From contig CAIIXF020000007.1 in the NCBI GenBank assembly GCA_903813345.2, positions 5,895,730 to 5,959,729 on the forward strand: a stretch of 64,000 nt of DNA, written 5' to 3'. Shown piece by piece: positions 39,802 to 52,800 of this stretch. The notes beneath the pieces were generated by a model, which searched no databases, was not told the DNA's origin, and saw only the letters and a program-made list of their open reading frames with translations. Source of the DNA: Owenia fusiformis (Eukaryota > Annelida > Polychaeta > Sabellida > Oweniidae). The first letter of the stretch is position 1; each line of letters opens with the position of its first letter. Both the position numbers and the translations under genes were made by a program.

Positions 39802-40204
39802 ACAATACTTGGCAGCAGAGTTGACTTTCAACTCGATGATACTCAATTTACCGAGTTCATTCTTTCGTATGAAACTATGCGATAATTGCAGAACTACTTT
39901 GTAATATGTAAATTTTAAGGTTGTTTTTGTTCTATAAATTTGTAAATCTTCTTATAAAGAGGAAATAAAGATACAATACAATACAATACAATACAATACC
40001 CAAATGCTCGGAGATGACCAGGATCTCAATGGGAATTTATACAGATGACCACCATCGCGGATTGTTCAATTGACAGGAACGGACGAAAACAAAATGGTGG
40101 ATTCAAAATTTTGTAAAAACGCTTCGGATGATGGTGTTAATTTCTGCTGTTTACCAATAGGCTATTATGCCATGTTCTTTCACGTCAAGATAAAGATGTG
40201 ACTA

Positions 40205-40346
40205 ATGCCTTGGTCGCATTTGCTCCGATCCATCGGTCGGCGCTCGCCCGATTGAGTGTTCTGTCCAATATTGTATATAATTTTGAACAAAATACTCAAT
40301 CGGCCGGGCGCCGTAGTGAAAATCGGAGCAAATGTGACCGAGGCAT
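40205..40346. mobile_element. Miniature element, CGGCCGATTGAGT family, copy 2
   Basis: ATGCCTTGGTCGCATTTGCT at the left faces GCAAATGTGACCGAGGCAT at the right, with CCCGATTGAGT facing ACTCAATCGGCC inside. It is 142 bp and closely matches 22362-22501. It lies between the LINE tail and the GPCR stop codon, possibly in the 3'UTR region. Confidence 0.75.
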
Positions 40347-40604
40347 AAAGAATATAAAGATGTGACTGAGGAATATGTTTACATCGATTGGAAAACCACA
40401 TCGACGTGTGGTATTCAGAAACTAGATTGTGGGAATGAATGTTTGAGATACTCTTTAAGCTCTTGGGGTTTCCGCGTCCTATTGGGGAGTATTGACACAG
40501 TTAATCAAAAGTGGAAACAACCACGGACGAGTTTTCACAACTTTGTCAATCATGTTTGAGTAATGCCGGGAAGTGGCCACTATCTGATCGTATCGCTCCA
40601 TTAA

Positions 40605-40850
40605 TCAGTTATAAGTATTCACAACTGTCCCATTTTCATCTTTTTTTGCTTGGAGTGGCTCCAGCGCTATATAGTTTTGATTTGTAGATCCGGAACCATT
40701 TTTGAATGGTCTAGAGTTAGTTGAACGTCCGTTCATATCTGTTGAATGTTGAACTTGTGTTGACATTGACATTACGCTTTTTGCCTTGGCTTCTCTCATG
40801 GCGTCTGTGTAGCAATGCCTTTTGCAGGATCTATTCAGCAACGAGAACAC
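40605..40850 (-). CDS. GPCR last exon: helix 8 and C-terminal tail
   Basis: Acceptor CTTTGTAG|GTGTTC; 81 codons and TGA. Begins VFSLLNRSCKRHC, the helix-8 continuation of NGE, then a Ser/Thr/Asn-rich tail that could be phosphorylated for arrestin control (inference from family). Confidence 0.85.
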   Translation of the reverse strand: MFSLLNRSCKRHCYTDAMREAKAKSVMSMSTQVQHSTDMNGRSTNSRPFKNGSGSTNQNYIALEPLQAKKDENGTVVNTYN

Positions 40851-43800
40851 CTACAAAGCATTTCAGAAAACCTCATGCTCGCTTAAAGGGTCAACATATT
40901 TTGAACTCCTAATGATGTTTTACTTGAACAATCGATATATACTTAGGACACAAGCCTTCTTTTCTTTAACGAAACTTAAAAATACATCCTTTTAAAATTG
41001 AAAAAGGTACAAGTATAATGATTCAATTTGGAGCGAACTTGTCATATTCTCCAGGCCAGGATTTCAAAAAGGCCTATTCAAAACTTTATTACTATTCATT
41101 GCACATATGTATGGCTTAAAACATTTGGGGTTTACTTATGTCTCAGTCACATTTGATTTACGGCAATCGCACGGCGGTCGTAGCTTTCCAAAATCGAGAG
41201 AAATGTGCAGCAAATATGTAGTGATTGACACGATTTTCTAAAAATCGATTGTACGAAGCCACGGTCGCCGTTCACCTGCCGTAGAACAAATGTGACGGGC
41301 TTTAATATCTGACTCACAAACGCTGCCTTTAAAAAATAGGACAGTCGACTGAAGTACTTTTAAATCTATCTAGTTTTACAGGGTGGTCCAAAACCAGGCT
41401 CCAAATAATCTCGTCAAAATACATTGTGTAACAATCGACCATATGCCATAGAAAGACACGTATTGTGGAAAAGTACAAAATCGCCAGAACAGAGTCTGTA
41501 TTCGTTCACGCGACATTATAAGTTAATTCTTTCTCATGAAAGTGATCGTGCAGTAAGTAAACCCCAGTAATGCAGAAAGATACCCCAGAAAAAACACTGA
41601 AATTCAAGATTATTTGGGGCCCATAATGTTGGACTCTCCAGAATAATATTTGTTTACCACCCGATTTCTTGTTGAAATTCAATTCTGCTCCGGAAATAAT
41701 TGATCAATCTGTAAATTTGGATCTGGACAGTCTGGTTCTAAACTCCCACTTGAATGCGAATCTGTTATAATTTCGATATACTTTTCCACAATATATGTTT
41801 TTGTTCTTGAATTGTCCATGGCACCAAAAACATACACCTTTCATACAAATGCGAAAGACCCTATACATGTACAGGTTTGTTTTGTCGAAGAGTTAGCACC
41901 TGGAATATGAAGTTCATTGTACGTGTATATGTGAGCCGTTATTTGTCATTTCAGTTCCCATTTTAGGGTCACCCTGTATTTGATATATTGAAAGTTTGAT
42001 GATAATTTTGAATAATTGCCATGGAGTTTAGCAGAACTAACAGCGTACAGTGAACGAACTTCCAACAATGTTGTATGAAAGGATTCGTTCACATGGTATT
42101 CCTGAGACTTCGATACATGTTTTAGTGGTTGAAGCTCAAAATGTTACATTGAAATTAATTTAGTTCTCCCCTCTTTTAAAACCTGATACATCTGTGTGAA
42201 AAACATTTGTTAAAGGTAAACAATGGCACATTCATTATATATATAAAACATAACAATATTAGACAGGTACCATGTTAAATAGGAAATAAAAAGTGATAAA
42301 GAATACATTACCACGGACATTAACACCTACCTCCCCATTGAAGAAACAAAAGATCATCGCCACAAATAATCCCTAAAAAGACATTAATATTATTAAACAA
42401 GAGTACGACATACACGTAGACATAAGAGGCAATTTGATCTACCTGCTATATCTCAAAATAACTAAAATATTACGAAAGTTATGGACTCCTTCTCATATAA
42501 ACAGGATTTAACTTTGCTCCGATCGGGATTTAGTGTTGCCAAACATTTGTTTCAGCTTGCATTTGCGAATGCAGCTTTCGGCGGTCGGCTACCGGATTAA
42601 CCTATTGATAAAACCTACCTTGCATTCCAATAGCTGTTAGTTATCGCGTCAAACCCAATCGCTCACCTGAATAACGGGTTGATCTGTCTAGTAATTTCAA
42701 TTTCATATACTGACACGTTCAAGTTTAATTTATGCAAATTACCTAAGAATCGGGGTCACCCAGTAGCCGGAAGTATTTTTCGCGAATGCAGGCTATTGGT
42801 TTCAGTTCTTGATTTTTATTTGTTGTTCAAAAATATTATAGTAATCGGCAAACTCAAATTTAAAATCTTTGGACGCGCATTTGTGAGTTGAACCATGATA
42901 CTTAGCAAATCAATGCAACTTTAAATAAGCTTTAAAAAGATATATAACACATACTATGAAGACATTGGTATGTGTGTCCATGGGGGAGGGGTCCCATACT
43001 TTCGGGACATTCTGTATTTAGTATTCAAATCTCCTCAAATGATCAAGCCGAAGTTGTGACACCGTTCCAGGAGTCTTCATAATTCAATGTACCTAAACTG
43101 ACAATACGGGAATTTGGAGATCGGGAATTTAGTACCACGCATACTTAAAATACTCTGATTTGAGCTAAACTATTAAAGGCTTATAAAGGATGAGTTTTTA
43201 TACCTGTGAGTTGGTAATGATGGCGGTAATAATCTCAAAGTAGTATGATGCTGGGCTATGATCAGGTACTCTGTATATGATGAATAACAGTTGTAAACCA
43301 AACAATGGGATGAGGATGAATGTGGCCTTCAAGGCACGCCTGTAAACAGAGGATATATAAAATGGTAAATCAATGACATTATAAGATGCTGTTTTATGCC
43401 TAAGTCACATTTGTTCCGATTTATTGGCAGGTACCCGGCCGATTGAGTATTTTGTTCAAAACTGAATACAATTTAAAGAAAATACTCAATCGGAGCAAAT
43501 GTGACATGGGTATCAGTCATTTGGCCCTCTTTCATTTGGCCATTCAACAGTGGTTTAAAATTACATTTATATTCAAATATATATAGCTCCTACGAAGAGA
43601 AAATTTTTTCGATGGACTTTTAACTATCTAAACACCCTCTACTAGTGTTCCAATCCACGGCAGTAAGTTTGTTTACCACGGAATATAACTGATCATGTTA
43701 GTCAAAATTGTGACCCTACCCTTCGGAAATGGAGACCACGTTTCAAAGCTAGTTCGATGACAACTTCAATTAGAGTCATTCTAAGTGAAGCCGTTTTTCA

Positions 43801-46800
43801 AATTCTCTAATATGTTTTTTTACAATCATAGTTTTATTAATTTGAATGGCGAAACTTTTGGAATCAAGATTTAGTTTAGTTTAGCTGAAATCGGAAGTTT
43901 GTCAAAAACGAAAGAATTTCGGCAACCATCTTGAATGACGTTAACTGCAGTTCGAGTCATCTAGCTGTGGAACAGTGTGCCTACTGGGCTCGTTTGGAGG
44001 GCCTGAGGCCGAGTGATTCACACTTACTTTTAACTACTGGGCTTGTTAAAAGGCCTTGATGGCAGTCGTTCATACTTACATTTAACTACCAGGCTCGTTG
44101 GAAGGGCCTGACGCCGATTTAATCAAACTCACCTATAACTACTTGGCTCGTTGGGGTGGGCTTGAAGTTGCGTTAGGAGAATTCTCAGTATGTTGCACAA
44201 GAAGAAAAGATTTGTCTGAAAGTGAAATTGATCACTGTTTGTTTTGAACAGATTTCACATAAAAATTCATAGCCATGGTTTTGAACTAGCGAGACTGTCA
44301 CTTTAATTAAGAGCGATCTAATAACATTTTTTATGCAAATACAAAGGAAACCAAGGTAAAAATCGTAGATCTAACATTTTATATGCATATTCGATTATCA
44401 TGATCATTCTAGAAAACTCTATGTTAGAAGGAAACAGAGTTTGAAATCTTATTCAGTAATATGTAGTTCTAATTTCCAAGAACATTATCTTGTTCTAAGA
44501 CGTACATGTAAGGAGTAGATTGAAGTAACGGCAGGCATAGTTCATTTACAATGTAATGATTGATGAAAATCTAAGTATTCAGTCGTCGGTCTATGGTAGT
44601 CTCCAGAGGGAATTAAATTTACAATTTAACATCCAGGCATTTGTGAACAGTAGACGTGTGTCTATATGTTTCTATAAAATGACAAAATACTTTAGTAAAA
44701 CCCTGCATTATGTGGTCAACAAATTCAAATAAATAATCAAATAATCTAATTTCATTTTTATTATTGTAATGTGCACGTAACTGTATGCATATGCAACCAT
44801 TAAAGAGATGACAAGTTTAGTTCAAAATTCGATCTCTTAAAACTAATTCATAATTAAATAGGATCTAGCACGTCGAAATATATAATCCAGCCCAAACTTA
44901 AAATATTGCTCTACTTGGATGTTCATTGTTCCTTAACTAGCTAATTTGAATAACCAAAGTGGAGGAACTGCCTGTGTTCGAATTCGGGAAGATTTTTATT
45001 TTCTCGATTTAAACCTACTTATATTCAAATGCAGCTTTGGCTCAAAAGATTTACAGCTTACACGAGGTTCGGAATTTGATGTTACGTCAAATTAACAAGT
45101 TTAGGGATAGTAATGTTATGAGTTCTAAATGGATTTAGTTTAATGCGTACCAAACTAGTAGTTAAACGAGAGTGGCATACAATACAAGCATTCCTCAAAG
45201 GAAAACTTACTAGTAAAGCAAGGAGATTGGGGGCATATATCCACCATTCGTGATTGCCGAAGTGATTAACCCAACAATTCTCGTTTGCGTAGACCGATCG
45301 TAAAACGCTATATATCGTGACTGGAACGGCAGGAAATGCTACAAGGAGATAAAAAACAAGTTATATGTTGATTACCTTTATTCTAAGCTCCTAATGAATC
45401 AATGTAAAGTAAGATCAAGGAGAAAATAAATCAAACCGTGTAGGTATTCAAGGCCACACGTAGATACACAGTTGAAATGGGATACACTCGATGGGTGGTT
45501 ACACAATACAGTAGTGCAGTCAGAATGAGGGTTTAAGCGTGCGTTCAGAGGGATTTTATGGGACATAATTTTTCATGTTGCTAGTATGATTTTACATATT
45601 TTTATGGATTATTAGATCTTAGTTTTTCAGCTTTTAGATTTTGTGGCCATTTTACCCCCCATGGGCTATAATTTGGACCCCTACTATAAAATTAGGCAAG
45701 AACTCAAAAAATACTCAGTGGAATGTTTTCAAATTGCTATGGTATATTGGTATGGTCTAAATGAATATATGATAAAAATTTCATGTCACATGGTTAAGCG
45801 GTTGCCATGGAAACAGACAAAACATACCCTTCAGGTGTTGATTTTCAGGCCAATTTTTCAGAAATGATAGAGTCATTTCATGCATATTTTGTCACCATTG
45901 TGTTAGGAAGGGTTAAAGTATGAATAGAAAACTTCTATAATATATTAGCAACAATCTTATATAAAGATTAGTCTACAGGATTTCAGATTTTGGCCTTATA
46001 TGGGTCCATGATTTATACAGGGGTCTATTTCACAGACTCGAACCCCCACATTAGTTGGATGCTATAACTTTTGAAATAATGGAGATACAGGTCTCATTTT
46101 TTCAGATTTTCATAAATGGTTGGTTTTAAGTATTGTATCATACTTCGGGAGCTGTTATGTGATTGGTTGCTATGGTAACCAAGGTTTTATGGAAATCCGG
46201 ACCCCCACATTGGATGGATGCTATAACTTTTGAAATAAGGGATATACGTGTCTCATTTTTTCAGATCTTAGACAATGATTGATTTTAAGGATTTATTCAG
46301 ACTTTGGGAGCTGGTATTTGATTGGTTACCATGGTAATCAGGGTTTTATTGAAATTCAGACCTCTACAATTGATAAACGCTATACTTATACAGGCAGATA
46401 CAAATATCATCTTTTCAGATATAAGATAATAATAAAATGTGTATATTGTATTAGACTTTGGAAGTTAGGATTTACTTGGTTGCCATGGTAACCATGTTTC
46501 ATTTTCATGGTAACTGCCATTTTTTTGTTTTTAGATTCACCTTCATTCTAGATAGGTCAATACATGATATAGAATACCAAATTGCCATTTTATTCTTAAT
46601 TTTTGGATTTTTTTCTATTTTATATGATTTACATGCTCATGACTCATTAATACTAGAGAGGCAAAAATTGTTTGGCTCATAAATACCAAATACTAGTAAA
46701 CAATACATGTATATTTATATCTGACAATATTGCCTCATTCCGTACTACTAGTTCTCACAAATATTCTGACTCCTAATTTGTTCATTTTTACTCATCATTA

Positions 46801-49800
46801 CTGTTTTCATTTTGCACAATTGCCTCTTGATTTAAATATCAACCGTTTCTGTTGGAATGAAGGCTTGATTTGACCATTCTTGAGTTGAGGATCCTCAGGG
46901 GATTTAGTACATTCATGCAGTGTTGCACTTGGCAGAATGTGTTAAGACTGGTCCCTGGGGTTCACTGTATATAAAATTTGGCTGGGGTCCTAGGCTGAAC
47001 CCTCAGATATCAATATGTTCCCATACCAATCTGTCAAATTTGAATGTATTTCCATACCAACCAAAGTAATGCCCAAAAGTCATACCAAATGCCCAAATAG
47101 GATCAATGGTATATCAAATATCCAGATATAAAAACATGGCCATTCAAAATGTCTAATGCCACGAGAAGAAGGCAGACCTTTGAGGAAAACAACCAAAAAC
47201 AACTTCACATTATGAAGGATATATACTAGACCAATGCCATACCACAAGTGAGGGGTAACATATTTTCCAAGACCATTCTCATAGTAGTAAGTGGAAAAAT
47301 CAGACCATTGCCATACCTCAAGTCATAATTTGGAGGGCATTCTCATATCAGATCTTAAAAGGAGAAAAGTCACTATGGAGAGCTTTTTAGAAGGACACAA
47401 CTATTTTATTCTGGAAGTGATCATCATGAAACTTTAAAATACTTTTAGAAATGAGGTGAATTCAGAGATCCTGATATATTATTCTCAAATTATTAAAACG
47501 TGAGTTTGTAGAACGTTTTTTGTGAAGAGTTCATCATTGGCTCCAAAGTAATTCATTGCATTACATTAGCTGCTATGTAGAATATCTTCCACCTTGTAAT
47601 GATTGCTCACTCCAACATTTAGGGTTTGTCATTCATCCTCTTCAAATTTCTATATTATTGTTATTGATGTCAGTTACTAATGTATTTTTGTAATTCTGCT
47701 GTTCTTTTGCAGGTGAACAATTCAACTTTGGATTTTATTGTTACTGGATCTGAACAAAAATAAAATAAATCAACTGAAACTGAAGACAAACAATTCTTAA
47801 AGTTGTTTTCTTCAATAGGAAATAATATAGAAATTTCTGATACCATAAAATCCACAGTTGAATTGTTCACCTGCAAAAGTACAGCTGAATTACAAAAAAT
47901 AACTGCCACTAATAGATTACGAGATGAGCTGTTTCACATGAGATACTAGATATATAGTATTCTCAAAAACAGAACAGTGCTGCCTTCACTTATGAAGGTG
48001 TTGACATTTTAACTTTTTCACATTTGAAGAGGGTGAATTATCAAACCTGTGTATGCAAATATTCCCACTAGCCTAAACCCAGCTCTACCAAGCCAAACAC
48101 TGCATGAATGAATTATGAATTCCCCGAAGAATCCTTAACACCCCAATGGTCAAAAGAATCCTTCCTTGTTGAAATTGTTGATATTTTAAATTAAGAGACC
48201 ATTGTGGAGGATGAAAACTATAATGATGAGTAAAAACAAGTAAGGAGTAGAATGTGTGAGAACTATTAGAATGTAATGAGGCAATACTGTCAGACATTCA
48301 TGTAAAAATGCTGAAATTAAGAGTTAAATGATAATTTTGAGCAATTTTCCGTTCTATGTTGTGTCTTGACCATTCTCAAATGAAGGTAAATCTGAAATCA
48401 AAAATGAAGTTTCCATGACAATGAAACATGGTTATCATGGCAACCAAGTAAATTGTAACCTCCAAAGTCTGACACAATACAAACGATCCCAACTTTGACC
48501 GTCAATTTCAATTTTTGACCTACCGGATGCTCGAAAATCAAGGATTGCGAGTCTCATACTGCACCGTTTCTCTTCAAACTTATACCATTAAAAGCAAAAC
48601 AGAATTGCCTTTCTGTCGGTGCATTACTTTATTGTAAAGGTCCCTCGTTCTAGCAGCGTTTTGGTCCCCAGCTGTTAGAAGGCCTTCTTACAGCTGGGGA
48701 CCAAAATGCCGCTGGAAGTAGGGATTATGTTTGAGAGAAAAATGTACCAACAGAAAGGGATTATTGTTATGCTTTGAATGAAAGGAGTTTGAAGAAAAAC
48801 GGTGCAATACGAGATACGTAATACTTATACGTAGATATATGCAATACGTAATCCTTGATTTTCAAACATCCGGTAGGTCAAAAATTCAAATTAACGATCG
48901 AAGTTAGGACCGCGTGACACAAGTCTAATTATCTTTTAAGTTCTGAAAAGCTGATATCTGAATCTGCTTGAATTCAAAAGTTATAGCATTTATCAATTGT
49001 GGAGGTCTGAATTTCAATAAAACCTTAGTTACCATGGTAACCAATCAAATTTCAGCTCTCAAAGTCTGATTTAATACTTAAAATCAATCATTGTCTAAGA
49101 TCTGAAAAAATGAGACACCCTTATTTCAAAAGTTATAGCATCCATCCAATGAGGGGGTCAGAATTTCCCTAAAACCCTGGTTACCATGGCAACCAATCAT
49201 ATACCAGCTCCAAAAGTATGATACAATACTTAAAACCAGCCATTTACGAAGATCTGAAAAAATGAGACCTGTATCTCCCTTATTTCAAAAGTTATAGCAT
49301 CCATCCAATGTGGGGGTTCGAATCTGTGAAATAGGCCTCTGTATAAATCATGGACCCATATAAGGCAAAAATCTGAGATTCTGTGGACTGATCTTTACAT
49401 GAGATTGTTGCTAACATATTATAGACGTTTTCTATTCACACTTCAACCCTTCCTAACACACTGGTGACAAAATATGCACAAAATGACTCTATCATTCCTG
49501 AAAAATTGGCCTGAAAATCGACACCCGAAGGGTATGTTTTATCCATTTCCATGGTAACCACTTAACCATGTGACTTGAAATTTTTATCATATATTCATTC
49601 AGCCCATACCAATATACCATAGCAATTTGAAAACATTCCACTGAGTATTTTTTGAGTTCTTGCCTAATTTTATAGTAGGGGTCCAAATTATAGCCCATGG
49701 GGGGTAAAATGGCCACAAAATCTAAAAGCTGAAAAACTAGGATCTAATAATTCATACAAATATGTGAAATCATACTAGCAACATGAAAAATTATGTCCCG

Positions 49801-52800
49801 TAAAATCCCTCTGAACGCACGCATTTAGGCTCATTCTGACTGCACTACAGTGGTTTACTGACTAAGCTTGTATTCGCGGATTTCGGCTGTCGGCTACTGG
49901 ATTAACCTACTATTTTATGGGCAACTCTATCAAATATGAAATACTCCATTCATATTTAAATACGTTGGTCATAAAATCGTAGGCTAATCCGATGGCCGAC
50001 AGCCGAAAGTTGCATCGGCGGATACAAGCTTATTTAGACACTAATACACACCGAAATAAGGGATTAAGATCACAGAATGTCACCATCTCGTTGCTCATAA
50101 TATTATTAGTTCAATCTTATATCCGATTTGAATTTCTAAGAACTTGTAGATGATTTTTTACCTTAAGGATGTCATTTCAATTAGAAGCAAGTTAGAGTAA
50201 GTTACTTGTTAGAGTATGATACCGATCACTAATTCTATAGTTTTGAATTTAGATACACTGATGAAAATTAGTCAACATGGCAGAGGTTTTATTGAGGAGT
50301 ATTTTTCCGTAGAGTCTTATCTGAAGACTCCTTTGTCTTAATACAAAACCATACTAATGCACATCTAAATATATATTTATCACTGATAAAAGGACCTTCA
50401 CCAGTTGATGGAAAAAATCATGAGCTACAGCGGATCACAATCACAATCACGATGAAGATAAAACTTTTCTTACCCCATCCGACTAAGTAGAACCAGATTA
50501 ATGACTTTGGAGGCTCAAAGGCATTCACGATAAGCCTGTGTAAGTAGAATCCTTCACAAAACATCCACATATAGTTAGTTGTTCGTGTATACCGTGTGAG
50601 GAAGTATAAGAATTTGCAGCCTCCCTACAAAGTAATATAAATTATTGTAGTAATACGTACATGCTTATAATCATTTATTCTAATAAACAAGTATATAATA
50701 TTGGCTAAAAAATATAAGTCTTGTTTCTAGTTAGCGGTCAGCACTCAGCAGGTGATCAAGTTGCGGCCGTCCCTTTACATTGTTATATATTACTTATTAG
50801 TTGTGCCCTATTAGCTTCTGTATGTCTTTCCGTCATACATTGTAGATGCCGCGAGGGTTCGTAGAGATTTCTGTTTACATGTACGTTTAAACGATTTTTA
50901 AGATATTTGTAATATAACTTTGAAAATGACAAGTATTGCCAATCTGAATATTTGAATTTTGAGAGGACATTCTAAATTGCGGATTTATCTGAAATGTTTT
51001 AAAACGATGGTTAGGATGAAGTTTGAAGTAAAAATCCCATTTAGGACCATCATAACGTTTCATCTCATAATTTGTCAATGGGCACAGTTCCACTTCACTG
51101 AAACAGTTTCCAGTGTTCATTACAGCATTGTCTAGTTTGCCATTTAAAAACAATGATAATGTAGCCGCATGAAGTCTCGAAAATCACTCAGCCATCTGTA
51201 AAAATTCTGTTTCTAACCAAACTTGGAAATGTTTCCTGAAAGATTAGTACTTACCCCATCGAGAATAAACCTCGATTCATTACTCAAACACTAGATGGCG
51301 CTGCGACGTGCCAGAAAAGGAGGAAAGGCTTTTTTATACAGGAAACCAAATTACCAACGGTAGTTTTCAGTATCACTACTCCGAACTATATTCTTACCAG
51401 AAACAAAACATCTTTCTTAAGGATTGCCATTTGTAATTAAATACATCCTGTTGAGACAAAAGGATGCTGAAGCACTCGTTAACAAATTCAAAAGTGATCC
51501 CTAAGTTAAATACGTCCATTATTTTTCATCACGAGATTTGCTTTATGAACATTAAATGCCAGAGTCCCAGGCACGGAATAGCATTTTACAAGGAGCAAAG
51601 CGTAGTCATGAATTGATAATATCGAGAGAATACAGAGGGCTTGGCACAACATGTCTCATGAAATATGTATCGCCAAAAATTGATATATAGGTTTGTTATT
51701 GATCTAATCAGCTAATCAACAGAGATTGCCAATAAACAAACCGACTCGCGAATTTCATGCGAAAACTTGTTTCCGATTTATTTGTTACACTTTAGACTAG
51801 TTGCCTTTCTGTCGGTACATAACTTTATTAAACAGAGTCCCTCGTTTTAGTGGCGTTGGTATTCCAGCTATGACGTTTACAGCAAGCCATTTTGTGCACA
51901 AAAATAAGCACACTATGTCTTGCAGTATGCAAAGGACATTTCCTAATTTTTATTTCTTGATTTTAATCAAATATATAGAATGGATTGTCTTGTAAAAGTC
52001 AAAATAAAGAACAAATTGCCAAGGGACGCGCAGAGGTAATTTACGAGATAAATCTTAAAGGACATGATCTATTCAAGTCCAAGGGCGTAAGTGAACAAAA
52101 GACTGCAAATTATTTCATGGTGCTTTTCATTTGAATTAATTTATCCCTAAACCTAACAGAGTGGTCGTATTTCCCTCCTGTTGTTTTTCATAGAAAACCA
52201 AAGAGAACCGTGCTGCCAATCTGACGCTTCGACTTGGATACGACGTGTCTAATTGCCATTAGCAAACGCAGCTATGTGATCACCCCGGAATAGCCTGACA
52301 ACGGTAAAGTCAGATACCGTTGTCAGAGCTTCTAGACTAAATTCCTGTGGGACAACAATCAATCAAAGTGTCTTAATACTCATTGTACAGTTATAATGTT
52401 CTACCATCGAGATAGAGTTTAATTTGACCGTTTAAAATGAGATACGATGTGAAAGAAATGATGGTCCCCTAGGGATTACGGTCCCCTTTCTAAACGGCCC
52501 TTACTGGCCCTGATTGCGTATAAGATAATGAGGGAAAGAGTTGTATTTAGGTCACCATATAAATCAACGGAGAGTAGGACCATAATTTGATACGACCTCC
52601 TACCCTTTTACAACATCTTCGCAGGATTCCTCGATTTCGGGAACTACGGCCGCCATGATATCTCAACCGGAGAGCAAATGTAACAGAGGCATTATACATG
52701 TACTTGACAATTGAAAGATACAAAAGTGATTAAAATGGGCTCATAGCCTCACTTACTGTGTTCTTGTACATCACACTTTCGGTCACCGCACTGATGAGGC

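Larger units (their letters stand above)
35036..39999 (+). mobile_element. Decayed non-LTR retrotransposon (LINE)
   Basis: About 5 kb: an ORF1-like frame (35544-36239), an endonuclease plus reverse-transcriptase region (36.6-39.8 kb), and a 3' tail of six ATACA units (39971-39999). Landmarks in order are WNCN at about 36619, TEHW at about 36700, GDFN at about 37050, SDHHPV at about 37300, QGVGQG at about 38525 and a VADD variant of the catalytic box at about 38652. Several frameshifts and stops separate these blocks, so the copy is dead. The apurinic-type endonuclease plus RT places it among the APE LINEs (CR1/L2/jockey-like); the clade is undetermined. The 5' boundary is uncertain. It lies just downstream of the GPCR 3' end, on the opposite strand. 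Confidence 0.85.

Noticed and set aside
45643-45867. 74-codon frame repeated at 49716-49492
   Set aside because: The match comes from the foldback arms being duplicates; the frame has no ATG start (GTG) and no recognised domain.
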